Source of the DNA: Catellatospora sp. TT07R-123
GTDB lineage: Bacteria; Actinomycetota; Actinomycetes; Mycobacteriales; Micromonosporaceae
Length of the DNA stretch: 64,000 nt
Direction: 5' to 3'
NCBI RefSeq assembly: GCF_018327705.1
Contig: NZ_BNEM01000002.1
Coordinates: 2,914,001 to 2,978,000, forward strand
The position numbers and the translations under genes are program-made. Within the stretch, counting starts at the first letter, position 1. Each line of letters begins with the position of its first letter. The notes under the pieces were generated by a model. The model ran no database searches. It had not been told where the DNA came from and saw only the letters and a program-made list of their open reading frames with translations. This document shows, piece after piece, positions 1 to 10,202 of this stretch.

Positions 1-2
1 CC

Positions 3-2525
3 AACGGCAGCCGCAGTTCCACCGGCACCGCCTCCACCGGCGGCTGGGTGCGGTTCGACACCAGCACCGACCGGGTGGTCACGCTGAAGCTCGGGCTGTC
101 GTACACGGGGATCGCGGGGGCGCGCACCAACCTCGCCGCCGAGACCACGTCGGCCGGGTTCAACTTCGACACGGTCAAGCAGGCCGCGCACGACACCTGG
201 AACACCAAGCTGCACAAGGCCGAGGTCGACGGGGGCACGGCCGACCGCCAGACCGCCTTCTACACCTCGCTCTACCACTCGCTGCTGCACCCGAACCTGT
301 CCGGCGACACCGACGGCTCCTACCGGGGCTTCGACAACGTGACCCGGACCGCCTCCGGGTACACGCCGTACCAGACGTTCTCGCTGTGGGACACCTACCG
401 GGCCCAGAACCAGCTCGTCGCGCTGCTGGAACCGCAGGTGGCGCGCGACTACGCGCTGTCGCTGCTGGCCGTGGACCGCGAGCTGGGCTGGCTGCCGCGC
501 TGGTCGCTCTACAACACCGAGACCAACACCATGACCGGCGACCCGGTGACCCCGTTCCTGGTCGATCTGTGGGCGCGCGGGCTGCTCAACGGGTACGAGG
601 AGCAGTTCTACACCGCGCTGCGCAAGAACGCGACCGGCGTGCCCGGCACCGGCCTGGGCATCAACGCCCGCAACGGCAACAACTACTACACCTCCATCGG
701 GTACGTCCCGACCGGCGGCTCCTGCACCCCGACGCACCCGTTCGACCACGACTGCCAGTACCCCGCCTCGGCCACGCTGGAGTACTCGGCCGCCGACGCG
801 GGCCTGTCGCTGATGGCGCGGGCGCTGGGCCACACCGCCGACGCGGACATGCTCGCCGCGCGCGGCCTGAACTACCGCAACCTGTTCGACTCCTCGATCG
901 GCTTCTTCCGGCCGCGCAACGCGGGCGGGACCTGGCAGCCGTCGTACTCGCCGACCGACGGGGCGCACATGTTCCACGAGGCCGGGGCGTACCAGTACCA
1001 GTGGCTGGTGCCGCAGGACCCGGACGGCCTGGTCGCGCTGCTCGGCGGCAAGACGGCCGCCAACGCGCGGCTGGACCAGTTCTTCGCCTACAGCGGGCTG
1101 CTGACCGACCCGTCGGGCACCGCACGCACCAAGTGGGTCAACGGCGCCTACGACTACTACAGCTTCATGACGTACAACCCGAACAACGAGCCTGACCTGC
1201 TGGCGCCGTACACGTACCTGTGGACGGGGCAGCCGTACAAGACGGCGACGGTGGTGCGCTCGGCGTTCACGCTGTTCTCCAACGCGCCCAACGGCGTCAC
1301 CGGCAACGACGACCTCGGCACCATGTCGGCCTGGTACGTCTTCTCCTCGCTCGGCCTGTACCCGCTGATGAACGGCGCGAACTTCTACGGCGTCACCACC
1401 CCGCAGTTCCCGTACGCCAAGGTCACCATCGGCTCGTACGGCACGCAGCAGGGCGGCACGCTGACCGTCAACGCCCCCGGCGTCACCGACACCAACCGCT
1501 ACATCGCCACCGCCGCCCGCAACGGCGCCGGGTTCACCAGGACCTGGCTCTCGCAGGCCGACGTCGCCAAGGGCGCCACGCTCGACTACACCGTCAGCGG
1601 CACCCCCGGCACCTGGGGCACCGGCGCGGGCGACGTCCCGCCGTCGGCGGTCCACGCCAACCCGCCCGCGCTCGGCACCAACCTGGCCCTGAACCGGCCC
1701 GCCACCGGCTCGACCGCGTGCGCGAGCACCGAGGGCCCGGACAAGGCCGTCAACGGCAGCGTGAGCGGCGGCAACACCGACAAGTTCTGCTCGCTGACCG
1801 GCCCGAGCTGGCTCCAGGTCGACCTCGGGTCCAACCAGCAGCTCGGCAGCTTCGTGATCCGGCACGCGGGCGCGGGCGGCGAGTCGGCCGACTACGACAC
1901 CAAGGCGTTCACGATCCAGCTGTCCACCGACGGCACCAACTGGTCCACGCCGGTGAACGTGAGCGGCGCCAACAGCGGCGTCACCACGCACACCATCGCC
2001 ACGGCCACGGCCCGCTACGTGAAACTCAACGTCAGCGCGCCGACGCAGACCACCGACACCGCCACCCGCGTCTACGAGTTCGAGGTGTACGCCCCGACCG
2101 CGGGCCCGGTGAACCTGGCCCTCAACAAGCCCGTCACCAGCTCCACGGCCTGCGCCACCACCGAGGGCCCGGAGAAGGCCGTCAACGGCACCGTCAGCGG
2201 CGGCAACGCGGACAAGTTCTGCTCCGGCGTGGCCGGGGCCTGGCTGCGGGTGGACCTGGGCTCGGTCCGCAACATCAGCCGGTTCGAGGTCGCGCACGCC
2301 GAGGCGGGCGGCGAACCCGCGACCTACAACACGAAGGCGTACACGATCGACGTGTCGACCGACGGCACCACCTGGACGCCGATCGTCGCGGTCACCAACA
2401 ACAACGCGGCCGAGACCGCGCACCAGGTGACCGCGTCCGGCCGGTACGTCCGCCTCACCGTGCAGACGCCGACCCAGACCACCGACGGCGCGACCCGCAT
2501 CTACGAGCTGCGGGTCCTCGGCTAG
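3..2525 (+). CDS. GH92 family alpha-mannosidase, 5'-truncated by the window, with two C-terminal discoidin (F5/8C) modules
   Basis: Reading is open from base 3 with no start, so the N-terminus lies outside the window. The catalytic part (to about base 1650) carries the GH92 signature GNDDLGTMSAWYVFSSLGLYP, trimmed here to its core GNDDLGTMSAW at about 1306-1338. GH92 enzymes are calcium-dependent exo-alpha-mannosidases acting on N-glycan or yeast-mannan type chains. Two discoidin/CBM32-like modules follow (about 1680-2090 and 2105-2520), each with the pattern NLALN.P.T.S.AC..TEGP.KAVNG and an FCS motif. They presumably bind polysaccharide. The protein is almost surely secreted, although the signal peptide is not visible. 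It ends at TAG 2523-2525, just before a strong hairpin shared with the convergent GH3 gene. Linkage specificity is not deducible. Confidence 0.9.
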   Translation, partial: NGSRSSTGTASTGGWVRFDTSTDRVVTLKLGLSYTGIAGARTNLAAETTSAGFNFDTVKQAAHDTWNTKLHKAEVDGGTADRQTAFYTSLYHSLLHPNLSGDTDGSYRGFDNVTRTASGYTPYQTFSLWDTYRAQNQLVALLEPQVARDYALSLLAVDRELGWLPRWSLYNTETNTMTGDPVTPFLVDLWARGLLNGYEEQFYTALRKNATGVPGTGLGINARNGNNYYTSIGYVPTGGSCTPTHPFDHDCQYPASATLEYSAADAGLSLMARALGHTADADMLAARGLNYRNLFDSSIGFFRPRNAGGTWQPSYSPTDGAHMFHEAGAYQYQWLVPQDPDGLVALLGGKTAANARLDQFFAYSGLLTDPSGTARTKWVNGAYDYYSFMTYNPNNEPDLLAPYTYLWTGQPYKTATVVRSAFTLFSNAPNGVTGNDDLGTMSAWYVFSSLGLYPLMNGANFYGVTTPQFPYAKVTIGSYGTQQGGTLTVNAPGVTDTNRYIATAARNGAGFTRTWLSQADVAKGATLDYTVSGTPGTWGTGAGDVPPSAVHANPPALGTNLALNRPATGSTACASTEGPDKAVNGSVSGGNTDKFCSLTGPSWLQVDLGSNQQLGSFVIRHAGAGGESADYDTKAFTIQLSTDGTNWSTPVNVSGANSGVTTHTIATATARYVKLNVSAPTQTTDTATRVYEFEVYAPTAGPVNLALNKPVTSSTACATTEGPEKAVNGTVSGGNADKFCSGVAGAWLRVDLGSVRNISRFEVAHAEAGGEPATYNTKAYTIDVSTDGTTWTPIVAVTNNNAAETAHQVTASGRYVRLTVQTPTQTTDGATRIYELRVLG

Positions 2526-2536
2526 TACGGCTGTGA

Positions 2537-2567
2537 CGCCGCGGGCCGGTGAACCCGGCCCGCGGCG
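2537..2567. terminator. Bidirectional terminator-like hairpin between convergent GH92 and GH3 genes
   Basis: A perfect 13-bp GC-rich stem (2537-2549 with 2555-2567) and a 5-nt loop sit directly after the GH92 stop and before the GH3 stop. There is no U-tract, which is usual for actinomycete terminators. Confidence 0.7.
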
Positions 2568-2575
2568 CCCCCGTT

Positions 2576-4864
2576 TCAGCCCGCGAAGACGGTGAAGTCC
2601 GCCCGCAGCAGCTCGGACTCGCGCGAGGACGGGCCCACGAGCAGTTCGAACGCGCCCGGCTCCACGACCCGGCGACCCGCGGTGTCGACCAGGGTGCAGT
2701 CGGCGGCGGGCAGCTCCAGGTCGACCGTGCGCGCCTCGCCGGGGGCGAGCACGACCTGCCGGAACGTCTTGAGCTCCTTCTCCGCCCAGGTCACCGAGGT
2801 GACCGTGTCGGTGACGTACACCTGGACGGTCTCGGTGACCGGGCGGGCGCCGGTGTTGCGCACGATCACCCGGGCCCGGACGGTGTCCTCCGCCCGCACC
2901 TCGGGGGTGAGCACGTGCAGGTCGGCGTACTCGACGGTGCTGTAGGACAGGCCCTCGCCGAACGCGAACGCCGGCGCCTGGGTGAGGTCGGCGTAGCGGG
3001 TGCCGTGCTGGCCCCGGATCTGGTTGTAGTACGTCGGCTGCTGCCCGGCGTGGCGGGCGAACGAGATCGGCAGGCGGCCGGTCGGCTCGGCCAGCCCCAG
3101 CAGCAGCTCGGCGATCGCCTGACCGCCGCGCATGCCGGGGTTGAACGCGTACACGATGGCGGCGGCGCGGTGCGCCGACGGCGGCAGCACCAGCGGCTTG
3201 GAGCTGACCAGCACCACGACCAGCGGCTTGCCGACAGCCTCCAGCGCGTCCAGCAGCGCCACCTGGCCGCCGACCAGCTCCAGCGTCGCGGTCGACTTGG
3301 TCTCGCCGACCAGCTCGATCCGGTCGCCGACCACGGCCACCACGTAGTCCGCGGCCTGCGCGGCCGCGACCGCCTCGGCGATCATCGCCGCATCGGGCTC
3401 GGCCGGGACGGCGACGTCGGGGCGGGGCTGGCCGTCCGGGAAGTACGGGCCCTCCGGGTCCGGGCCGGTGGTCACGATCTCGGCGCCCCGGGCGTGCACG
3501 ACGGTCCAGTCGGCGGGCGCGTGCGCGCGGAACCCGTCCAGCACCGTCGAGATCATCTCGCGGGGGTGGCCGTCGGGCAGCCACTCGGCCTGGCCGGAGG
3601 CGCCCGCCCAGTCGCCGAGGATGGTGTGCGGGTCGTCGGCGTTGGGCCCGATCACCGCGACGGTCCGGGCCGTGCCGTCGCCCGCGGCCCGGCCGGCGGC
3701 GTCGGCGGTGGACCCGCCCGCCAGCGGCAGCGTGCCGTCGTTGCGCAGCAGCACCAGCGACCGGCGCGCCACCTCCAGGTTGAGCGCGGTGTGCGCCGGG
3801 TTCGCGATGACCTGCGCCTGGCGGGCCGGGTCGGGCAGGCGCGGGTTCTCGAACAGGCCGAGCTCGAACTTCAGGGTGAGGATGCGGCTGACCGCCGCGT
3901 CCAGGTCGGCCTCCTCCAGCATGCCCTTGGCCACCGCGTCCTGGGCGCCCTCGAAGAAGTCGGGCGTGGTCATCACCATGTCGTTGCCGGCCTTGACCGC
4001 CAGCGCCGCCGCCTCGGAGTGGTCGGCGGCCACCTTCTGCTCCCACACCATGCGCCCGACGTTGTCCCAGTCGGTCACCAGCGTCCCGGTGTAGCCCCAC
4101 TCGCCGCGCAGCACCTCGTTGAGCAGCCAGTTGTTGATGGTGATCGGGACGCCGTCCATGGACTGGTAGCCGAGCATGAAGGTGCGGCAGCCCTCGCGGG
4201 CGACCCGCTCGAACGGCGGCAGGAACCACGAGCGCAGCTTGCGCCGCGAGATGTCGGCCTCGCTGGCGTCGCGGCCGCCCTGGGTCTCGGAGTAGCCGGC
4301 GAAGTGCTTCGCGCAGGCCAGGATGGCGGTCGGGTCGGCCAGGCCGTCGCCCTGGTAGCCGCGCACCATCGCCGAGGCCAGCTCGCCGATGAGGAACGGG
4401 TCCTCGCCGAACGTCTCGCTGACCCGGCCCCAGCGCAGGTCGCGGGCGATGCACAGCACCGGGGAGAAGGTCCAGTGGATGCCGGTCGCGGCGACCTCGA
4501 CCGCGGTCGCGCGGGCGACCCGCTCGACCAGCTCGGGGTCCCAGGTGGCGGCCATGCCGAGCTGGGTGGGGAAGATGGTGGCGCCGATCCAGAACGAGTG
4601 GCCGTGGATGCAGTCCTCGGCGACCAGCAGCGGGATGCCCAGGCGGGAGTCCGCGGCCAGCGCGACGGCTTCCTGGAGGTGCTCCGGCGACGCGTGGAGG
4701 ATGGAGCCGACGTGCAGGTCCTCGACGATGCGGCGGACGCCGTCGCGGGCGGCCAGCTGGAGCATCTGCCCGGCCTTCTCCGGCAGGGTCATGCGGCTGA
4801 GCAGGTCGGCGACCCGGGCAGCGGTGGGCAGGGCAGGGTCGAGATAGGGCAGCGGGGTGTTCAC
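2576..4864 (-). CDS. Glycoside hydrolase family 3 (beta-glucosidase/beta-xylosidase type)
   Basis: 762 aa. The N-terminal TIM barrel, the alpha/beta sandwich and a C-terminal FN3-like domain are in the usual GH3 order. The likely nucleophile is Asp265 in the motif VTDWD, and KHFAGYSE near residue 180 is the conserved substrate-binding loop. No signal peptide is seen, so it probably works in the cytoplasm on imported oligosaccharides. The start is GTG at 4864, chosen because AAAGGA lies 8-9 nt upstream and the family N-terminus begins here. A promoter with a perfect LacI-type palindrome lies 80-125 bp upstream, so transcription is probably sugar-induced through an unseen LacI-family repressor. 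The sugar specificity (gluco, xylo or other) is not deducible. Confidence 0.92.
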   Translation of the reverse strand: MNTPLPYLDPALPTAARVADLLSRMTLPEKAGQMLQLAARDGVRRIVEDLHVGSILHASPEHLQEAVALAADSRLGIPLLVAEDCIHGHSFWIGATIFPTQLGMAATWDPELVERVARATAVEVAATGIHWTFSPVLCIARDLRWGRVSETFGEDPFLIGELASAMVRGYQGDGLADPTAILACAKHFAGYSETQGGRDASEADISRRKLRSWFLPPFERVAREGCRTFMLGYQSMDGVPITINNWLLNEVLRGEWGYTGTLVTDWDNVGRMVWEQKVAADHSEAAALAVKAGNDMVMTTPDFFEGAQDAVAKGMLEEADLDAAVSRILTLKFELGLFENPRLPDPARQAQVIANPAHTALNLEVARRSLVLLRNDGTLPLAGGSTADAAGRAAGDGTARTVAVIGPNADDPHTILGDWAGASGQAEWLPDGHPREMISTVLDGFRAHAPADWTVVHARGAEIVTTGPDPEGPYFPDGQPRPDVAVPAEPDAAMIAEAVAAAQAADYVVAVVGDRIELVGETKSTATLELVGGQVALLDALEAVGKPLVVVLVSSKPLVLPPSAHRAAAIVYAFNPGMRGGQAIAELLLGLAEPTGRLPISFARHAGQQPTYYNQIRGQHGTRYADLTQAPAFAFGEGLSYSTVEYADLHVLTPEVRAEDTVRARVIVRNTGARPVTETVQVYVTDTVTSVTWAEKELKTFRQVVLAPGEARTVDLELPAADCTLVDTAGRRVVEPGAFELLVGPSSRESELLRADFTVFAG

Positions 4865-4942
4865 GGGGTAGGTCCTTTCATGGACGCCCTAAGTCGGGCG
4901 TTCCCGGCGCACGGTCCACGACAGCCCCCGCCCGCGTCGCCG

Positions 4943-4956
4943 GGAGAGCGCTCTCC
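4943..4956 (-). promoter_or_regulatory. LacI-family operator upstream of the GH3 gene
   Basis: GGAGAGCGCTCTCC is a perfect 14-bp palindrome with the central CG typical of LacI/CebR-type operators. It overlaps the predicted transcription start of the GH3 gene, so bound repressor would block initiation. Confidence 0.7.
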
Positions 4957-4960
4957 GAAC

Positions 4961-4990
4961 ACTATAGCCACATCCGGCGGCTCGCCGTCA
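4961..4990 (-). promoter_or_regulatory. Predicted sigma-70 promoter of the GH3 gene
   Basis: Read on the minus strand, TGACGG (4985-4990) and TATAGT (4961-4966) are separated by 18 nt, a good fit to a housekeeping promoter. The expected start point falls at about 4954, inside the LacI-type palindrome. Confidence 0.6.
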
Positions 4991-5019
4991 CCCCCGCCGC
5001 CCTGGGATCACCCGGACGG

Positions 5020-7533
5020 TCAGCCCCAGCCCAGAGCCGCGCGCAGCTCCGCCCGGCCGGTCACACCCAGCTTGGCATAGCTGCTGTGCAGGTGGTTCTC
5101 CACCGTACGCACCGACAGCACCAGCCGGGCGGCTATCTCCGGATTGGACAGCCCCTCGGCCGCCAGCCCGGCCACCTCCCGCTCGCGCGGGCTCAGCCCG
5201 GACGGCGCCGGCGTCCCCGACCACCACGGCAGCGCGGTCGCCCCGCCCGCCACCAGCCGGTCCCGGCGCCACGCGGCGGTCGCGGCGAGCTTACGCGGGG
5301 TGCGCCCGCCGCAGCGCGCGGCCCGGTCCGCCGCCTCCGCGGCCAGCCCCGCCGCGCCCGCCGCCGCGTACCGGTCGCACACCTCCAGCAGGTCGGCGGC
5401 CGATCCGGCGGCCAGCGCCCGGACGAACCCGGCGTGGATCGCGTACACCCCCGCCAGCGGCGGCAGCCGGTCCAGCAGGTCGCGCGCCCCGGCCGCGTCG
5501 TCGACCCGGGCCAGCAGCAGCGCCGCCTCGACGGCCACGGCGTACGCGGCGCAGCCGAGCTGGTCGTCGAACAGGTCGCGCAGCTCGGCGGCGGCCGGGA
5601 CGCCCGCGCAGGCCCGCACGAACGCGCGCGCCCGGTGCTCGTCGACGGCGACGTACGGCATCGACCCGCTCTCGCGCAGGGCGGTGGCGGTGCGCAGCAC
5701 CTCGTACGCGGCGTCGACGCGGCCCAGGGCCGCCTCGGCCGCGGCGAGCTGGCACGCCATCCAGTGGCGTACCCCCGCCGGAACGGCCCCGGCCGCCCCC
5801 AGCGCCGCCCGCAGCGACCGCGCCGCCCCCGCGAAGTCGCCCCGGTAGGCCCGCACCCCGCCCGCCGCCGCCTCGCCCAGGCAGGACGCCAGGGGCCAGC
5901 CCGCCTGCTCGCCCCAGTGCGACAGCGTCTGCGCCAGCGTCTGCGCCTCGTCCGGCCGCCCGGCGGCCAGCAGCGAGCCGACCATGCCGAAGCGCAGCGA
6001 CAGCAGCACCTCGGCGGGCATGCCGGGCCGGTCGTGGTGGCGCAGCAGCGCCAGCCCCTCGGCCACCATGCCGAGCTGGTAGTAGGCGCCGGCGAGCTGG
6101 TGGATGGCGTACCCGGCCGGGCCGGCCAGGTCGAGGTCGGCCAGCAGCGGGTCGGCGGCGCAGGCGCGGACGGCGGCCGCGTACTGCCGGCGCAGCACCG
6201 CCAGCTGCACCGCCGTGACCGGGTCCGGCCGCTCGCCCTCCAGGAACGCGATGGCCAGGTCGTCGCGGCGCAGCCCGCGCACCAGGTTGCTCACCCGCGC
6301 CCCGACCAGCTCCGGCCGCCCCGGATACGCCGCCGTCGCCGCCGCCAGCACCTGCTCGGCGTCGGCCCAGCGCTGCTGGAGCAGCAGCGCCCGCGACAGC
6401 AGCTCCGCCCGGCGCGGCCCGTCGGCGGCCGCGGCGCGGGCCAGCCGCTCGCCCAGCGGGCCGTCCAGCCGCGACAGCGCCTCGTCGGCCCCGGCCAGCA
6501 GCTCGGCGTCGGGCGCGGTGTCGGCGGCGTCCAGGCGCAGCGTGACCCGGCGCAGCAGGTGGCCGGGCCCGGTGAGCCGGTCGGCCAGCGCCCGCCGCAG
6601 CCGCCGCAGCGTCACCGGGGTCGCGCCGTCGAGCAGCACCTCGCCGTAGCGTGGGTGCGGCAGGGACAGCTGGTCCCCGGCGGCGCTGGCGACCAGCCAG
6701 CCCTGCTCGCACAGGGCCTCCACCAGCGCCGGGCCGCCGACGGCCGCGACCGCGTCGGTGTCGGCGGGCTCGGCCAGCGCGACGAGCTGGAGCACCTCGC
6801 GCTCGGCCCGGGTCAGCCCGGCCAGCCGTTGCAGCAGCACCCCCGTGACGCCGCCGCGGCGCTGCCGGTCGGTCCATTGCCAGCGCCCGTCCGGGCCGCG
6901 GTGCAGGGTGGCGTCGGCCAGCGCCGAGCGCACCAGTTCGGTGCAGGCCAGCGCGTTGCCGCCGCTGAGCCGGTGCAGGTCGGCCGCGGCGGCCGGGTCC
7001 AGCGCCCCGCCGAGCACGGCGGCCGCCACCCGGGCCACCCCGGTCTCGTCGAGAGCGTCGAGGTGTACGGCCGGACGCAGCCCGCCGAGCCCGCCCGGCA
7101 CCGGCTCCCCGGCGCGTACGACCAGGACCAGCCGCAGGGACGGATCGCGGGCCAGCTCGTGCACCAGCGCCGCCGACCCGTCGTCGAGCAGGTGCGCGTC
7201 GTCGACGACGATCGTCGAGGTGCCCTCGCGCAGCTGTGCCAGCAGCCGCCGCAGGATCACCGCCGGCAGGGCCCGGGGGCCGGGCCAGGCCCCGCGCGGT
7301 CCGGGGTCGTCGAGAAAGCGGGCGAAGGCGCCGAACGGGATGGCCGAGGCGGCCCGGGTCGCGGCGATCCACTCGGCGCGCCCGCCCACCAGGGCGCGGG
7401 CCAGGTGGGTCTTGCCCATGCCGGAGGCGCCGACCAGGGTCACGCCCCCGGATCCGGTCAGGAACGCCCGCGCGCGGGCCAGCTCCGCGCCGCGCCCGGC
7501 CACCGCCGGACCGACCGCGGAAAGATCACGCAC
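5020..7533 (-). CDS. Large ATP-binding LuxR-family (LAL/MalT-type) transcriptional regulator
   Basis: 837 aa. Walker A GASGMGKT is at residues 35-42 and a Walker B-like [10 protein letters not shown] is near 105-115. A long alpha-helical TPR-like middle follows, then a C-terminal LuxR helix-turn-helix ([20 protein letters not shown], about 780-835). This is the LAL architecture of MalT and many actinomycete pathway activators, where ATP and a ligand control oligomerisation. The GTG start at 7533 is preferred over longer readings because AGGAGG lies about 13 nt upstream (a little far) and the protein then begins just before the ATPase. It is read toward the GH3 gene 155 bp downstream and may regulate it or neighbouring sugar genes, but this is only positional inference. 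Confidence 0.88.
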   Translation of the reverse strand: MRDLSAVGPAVAGRGAELARARAFLTGSGGVTLVGASGMGKTHLARALVGGRAEWIAATRAASAIPFGAFARFLDDPGPRGAWPGPRALPAVILRRLLAQLREGTSTIVVDDAHLLDDGSAALVHELARDPSLRLVLVVRAGEPVPGGLGGLRPAVHLDALDETGVARVAAAVLGGALDPAAAADLHRLSGGNALACTELVRSALADATLHRGPDGRWQWTDRQRRGGVTGVLLQRLAGLTRAEREVLQLVALAEPADTDAVAAVGGPALVEALCEQGWLVASAAGDQLSLPHPRYGEVLLDGATPVTLRRLRRALADRLTGPGHLLRRVTLRLDAADTAPDAELLAGADEALSRLDGPLGERLARAAAADGPRRAELLSRALLLQQRWADAEQVLAAATAAYPGRPELVGARVSNLVRGLRRDDLAIAFLEGERPDPVTAVQLAVLRRQYAAAVRACAADPLLADLDLAGPAGYAIHQLAGAYYQLGMVAEGLALLRHHDRPGMPAEVLLSLRFGMVGSLLAAGRPDEAQTLAQTLSHWGEQAGWPLASCLGEAAAGGVRAYRGDFAGAARSLRAALGAAGAVPAGVRHWMACQLAAAEAALGRVDAAYEVLRTATALRESGSMPYVAVDEHRARAFVRACAGVPAAAELRDLFDDQLGCAAYAVAVEAALLLARVDDAAGARDLLDRLPPLAGVYAIHAGFVRALAAGSAADLLEVCDRYAAAGAAGLAAEAADRAARCGGRTPRKLAATAAWRRDRLVAGGATALPWWSGTPAPSGLSPREREVAGLAAEGLSNPEIAARLVLSVRTVENHLHSSYAKLGVTGRAELRAALGWG

Positions 7534-7564
7534 GCGGGCGAATCTACCTCCTACACGGCGTCGG

Positions 7565-8101
7565 TTACGCACCCGGCAGGTGCGGGACCACGATGTTCGC
7601 GATCGCGACCGCGCCGCCCTTCGGGTCGCCGCCGTGCGCCCGCACGTCCAGCATGAACACGTGGAACAGGTCGCCACGCGCGGTCAGCCGGACCGACAGC
7701 TGGCCGGAGGTCTTGAAGTACACCGTCTCCTGGCCCAGGCCGGACACCCGCTCGCCCTTGGCCTTGGTCATGTCGAACATGGTCTTGGCATTGGGCTGCC
7801 ACTCGGTGATGACCTTGCCGATGCCGTCGCTCTTCTCGTACGTGCACACCGCCACGTCACCCGACATGCTCGGGGTCGCCTTGGCGATCTCGCTGAAGCC
7901 GGTGATGCGCACGGCGTCGGCGACGCTCAGCAGGCCGCACAGTTGCGCCGGGGTCACCGCGGCGGCTGCGGCCGGGGCCGGGTCGGCCGCGGCGGAGGTG
8001 GCGGCGGGCGGGTTCGCCGCGGGGGTGACGGGTTCGTCGGCCGGGCCGCAGCCGGCGAGCGCGGCGGTCAGCAGGGTGATGGCGAGCAGCGATTTCCTCA
8101 T
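7565..8101 (-). CDS. DUF3558-like secreted lipoprotein
   Basis: 178 aa. A basic start MRKS, a hydrophobic stretch and the lipobox LAGC give a type II signal peptide. After an Ala/Pro-rich linker comes a compact domain opening with CGLL and containing a second Cys in VCTYEKSD, the pattern of DUF3558 lipoproteins found in actinomycete envelopes. The family's function is unknown. The start could instead be an ATG at 8113 (four residues longer); neither has a convincing ribosome site. It lies 31 bp upstream of the LAL regulator gene on the same strand and may be cotranscribed with it. Confidence 0.75.
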   Translation of the reverse strand: MRKSLLAITLLTAALAGCGPADEPVTPAANPPAATSAAADPAPAAAAAVTPAQLCGLLSVADAVRITGFSEIAKATPSMSGDVAVCTYEKSDGIGKVITEWQPNAKTMFDMTKAKGERVSGLGQETVYFKTSGQLSVRLTARGDLFHVFMLDVRAHGGDPKGGAVAIANIVVPHLPGA

Positions 8102-8309
8102 GCCGCCGAGCATCGGGGCGAAGCGGTGGGTACGCCTGAGTGGCCGCCACTCAGATCGCCCTGTCCGCAAGGCGACGCTATGCTGATCCCCGGCGATTGG
8201 CAACGTTGTCAAAATTCATTGACAAGCATGAATAATAACTCCAGGCTGGACGGAAGCACCCGTTCCCGGCGGCCGCCGCGCCGCCACCTCCCCCGTCCCG
8301 GAGGTATCC

Positions 8310-9989
8310 GTGCCATCCGTCCCCCGCCTCGCCGCCCGTCTCGCGGCGGCCCTGGCCGCACTCCTGTCCCTGGCGCTCCTGCCCGCACCGGCCGAGGCCG
8401 CCGTCACCACCCGCCCCATCAAGATCATGCCGCTGGGCGACTCGATCACCTGGGGCGTCGGCAGCCCCAGCACCTCCAGCTACCGCGCCGCGCTGTGGCA
8501 GCGCCTGGTCGCCCAGGCCGGGTACGCCGTCGACTTCGTCGGATCGCAGCAGTCGGGCAGCCTGCCCGACACCGACAACGAGGGCCACTCCGGCTGGCGC
8601 ATCGACCAGATCGCCGCCAGCGCCACCGGCTGGCTCAACACGTACCAGCCCGACGTGGTGCTGCTGCACATCGGCACCAACGACATGAACCAGAACTACG
8701 ACGTCGCCAACGCCCCCGCCCGGCTCGCCGCCCTCATCGACCAGATCCTGGCCGCCCGGCCCACCGCCACCGTGCTGGTCGCCAAGATCATTCCCGCGCT
8801 GGACGCCGGCATCCAGTCCCGGATCAACACGTTCAACGCGGCCGTGCCCGGGATCGTGTCCGCCCGCGGCGCGCGGGCCAAGCTCGTCGACCTGTCCGTG
8901 CTCGGCTCGGCCGACCTGGCCGACACGCTGCACCCCAACGACGCCGGGTACGCCCGGATGGCGGTGCGCTGGTACAGCGGGCTGGAGTCCGTGCTCGGCG
9001 ACGGGCGCGACCACCCGCTGCTGTCGACCGCGTTCGAGACCACCGACACCGCCCCGACCTGGAGCGACAGCGTCGCGGCCGCGGTCAACGTGGGCGGCTA
9101 CTGCTGCGCGCTGACCGGGATGGAGGCGTCGACCCGGGCCGAGCTGGCGCACAGCGGGGCCGGGGCGCTGCTGTACTCGGGATCGGACAACTCGGCGACC
9201 CAGTCGTACTCGTACGCCCGGATCTTCGCCGCCGACGTGCCGCTGACCTCGCGCAGCGTGCTGTCGTACTGGATCTACCCGCAGCAGGCCAACGGCACCT
9301 TCGTCGGGGTCGACCTCCAGTTCAGCGACGGTTCGGCGCTGCGCGACACCGGCGCCGCCGACCAGTACGGCGTCCGCGCGCACCCCCAGTTCCAGGGCGA
9401 GGGCGGGCACCTGGCCGTCAACCAGTGGAACCTGGTCCGGGTCAACCTCGGCGGCCTGGCCGGGCGCACCGTCACCCGCGTCGACCTCGGCTTCGACCGG
9501 CCGACCGGCACCGGCACGTTCCGCGGCTACCTCGACGACCTGACCCTGTCCGACGAGGGCGGCACGTTCCCGGGCAGCGACCTGGCGCTGGGCCGGCCGG
9601 CCACGGGCAGCGCCGCGTGCGTGGCCGCCGAGGCACCCGCCAAGGCCGTCGACGGCGTGGTCAGCGGCAACAGCAAGTGGTGCAGCGGCGTCGCGGGCGC
9701 CACGCTCCAGGTGGACCTGGGCGCGGTGCGCACCGTGCGGCGGTTCGTGGTCCGCCACGCCTCGGCGGGCGGCGAGATCCTGGCCCTGAACACGAAGGCG
9801 TACCGGATCGAGGGCAGCACCGACGGCACCACCTGGACCACCCTGGTCACCGTGACCGCCAACGCCGACGGCGTGACCACGCACCCGGTCAACGCCACGG
9901 CCCGCTACGTCCGCCTGGTCGTGGTGACCCCGTCCCAGACCACCGACACCGTCACCCGCGTCTACTCCCTGGAGGCCGCCGGCGCCTGA
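8310..9989 (+). CDS. Secreted SGNH/GDSL hydrolase (carbohydrate esterase type) with C-terminal discoidin module
   Basis: 559 aa. The signal peptide spans about 1-31 and ends AEAA. The SGNH blocks are clear: GDSIT with Ser45, GTND near 121, and HPNDAGY with the catalytic His near 208. Residues about 235-420 form a beta-rich jelly-roll-like domain. The last 135 residues are a discoidin module closely resembling the two in the GH92 protein. The enzyme probably removes acetyl or similar ester groups from polysaccharide outside the cell. GTG at 8310 is supported by GGAGG at 8300-8304. An inverted-repeat element that could terminate transcription follows 18 bp after the stop. Confidence 0.88.
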   Translation: MPSVPRLAARLAAALAALLSLALLPAPAEAAVTTRPIKIMPLGDSITWGVGSPSTSSYRAALWQRLVAQAGYAVDFVGSQQSGSLPDTDNEGHSGWRIDQIAASATGWLNTYQPDVVLLHIGTNDMNQNYDVANAPARLAALIDQILAARPTATVLVAKIIPALDAGIQSRINTFNAAVPGIVSARGARAKLVDLSVLGSADLADTLHPNDAGYARMAVRWYSGLESVLGDGRDHPLLSTAFETTDTAPTWSDSVAAAVNVGGYCCALTGMEASTRAELAHSGAGALLYSGSDNSATQSYSYARIFAADVPLTSRSVLSYWIYPQQANGTFVGVDLQFSDGSALRDTGAADQYGVRAHPQFQGEGGHLAVNQWNLVRVNLGGLAGRTVTRVDLGFDRPTGTGTFRGYLDDLTLSDEGGTFPGSDLALGRPATGSAACVAAEAPAKAVDGVVSGNSKWCSGVAGATLQVDLGAVRTVRRFVVRHASAGGEILALNTKAYRIEGSTDGTTWTTLVTVTANADGVTTHPVNATARYVRLVVVTPSQTTDTVTRVYSLEAAGA

Positions 9990-10007
9990 CCCGCCCGCCC
10001 AGGCCCC

Positions 10008-10085
10008 AAGATCGGTGCAGTTTCGGGGAAAGTGCTGGAATCTCGGCTGCCTTTCGTGCAGTTTCCCCGAAACTGCACCGATCTT
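10008..10085. repeat. Intergenic palindromic repeat, family 1, copy A
   Basis: Two perfect 24-bp arms (10008-10031 and 10062-10085) flank a 30-nt loop. The arms contain GCAGTTTCGGGGAAA and start with AAGATCGG. Close relatives lie at 16448-16507 and 25692-25755. It sits right after the SGNH stop and could also act as a terminator. Confidence 0.85.
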
Positions 10086-10202
10086 GCCCTTCCCCGCCTC
10101 AGGGCGGGGATTGATGGCGCGAGTTATTCCAAACCGGTCGGTAACCTAGCTGACGCTGCCAAACTATGGCCAAGGCAACCGATGCGAGGAGGGTGTTGGA
10201 CC

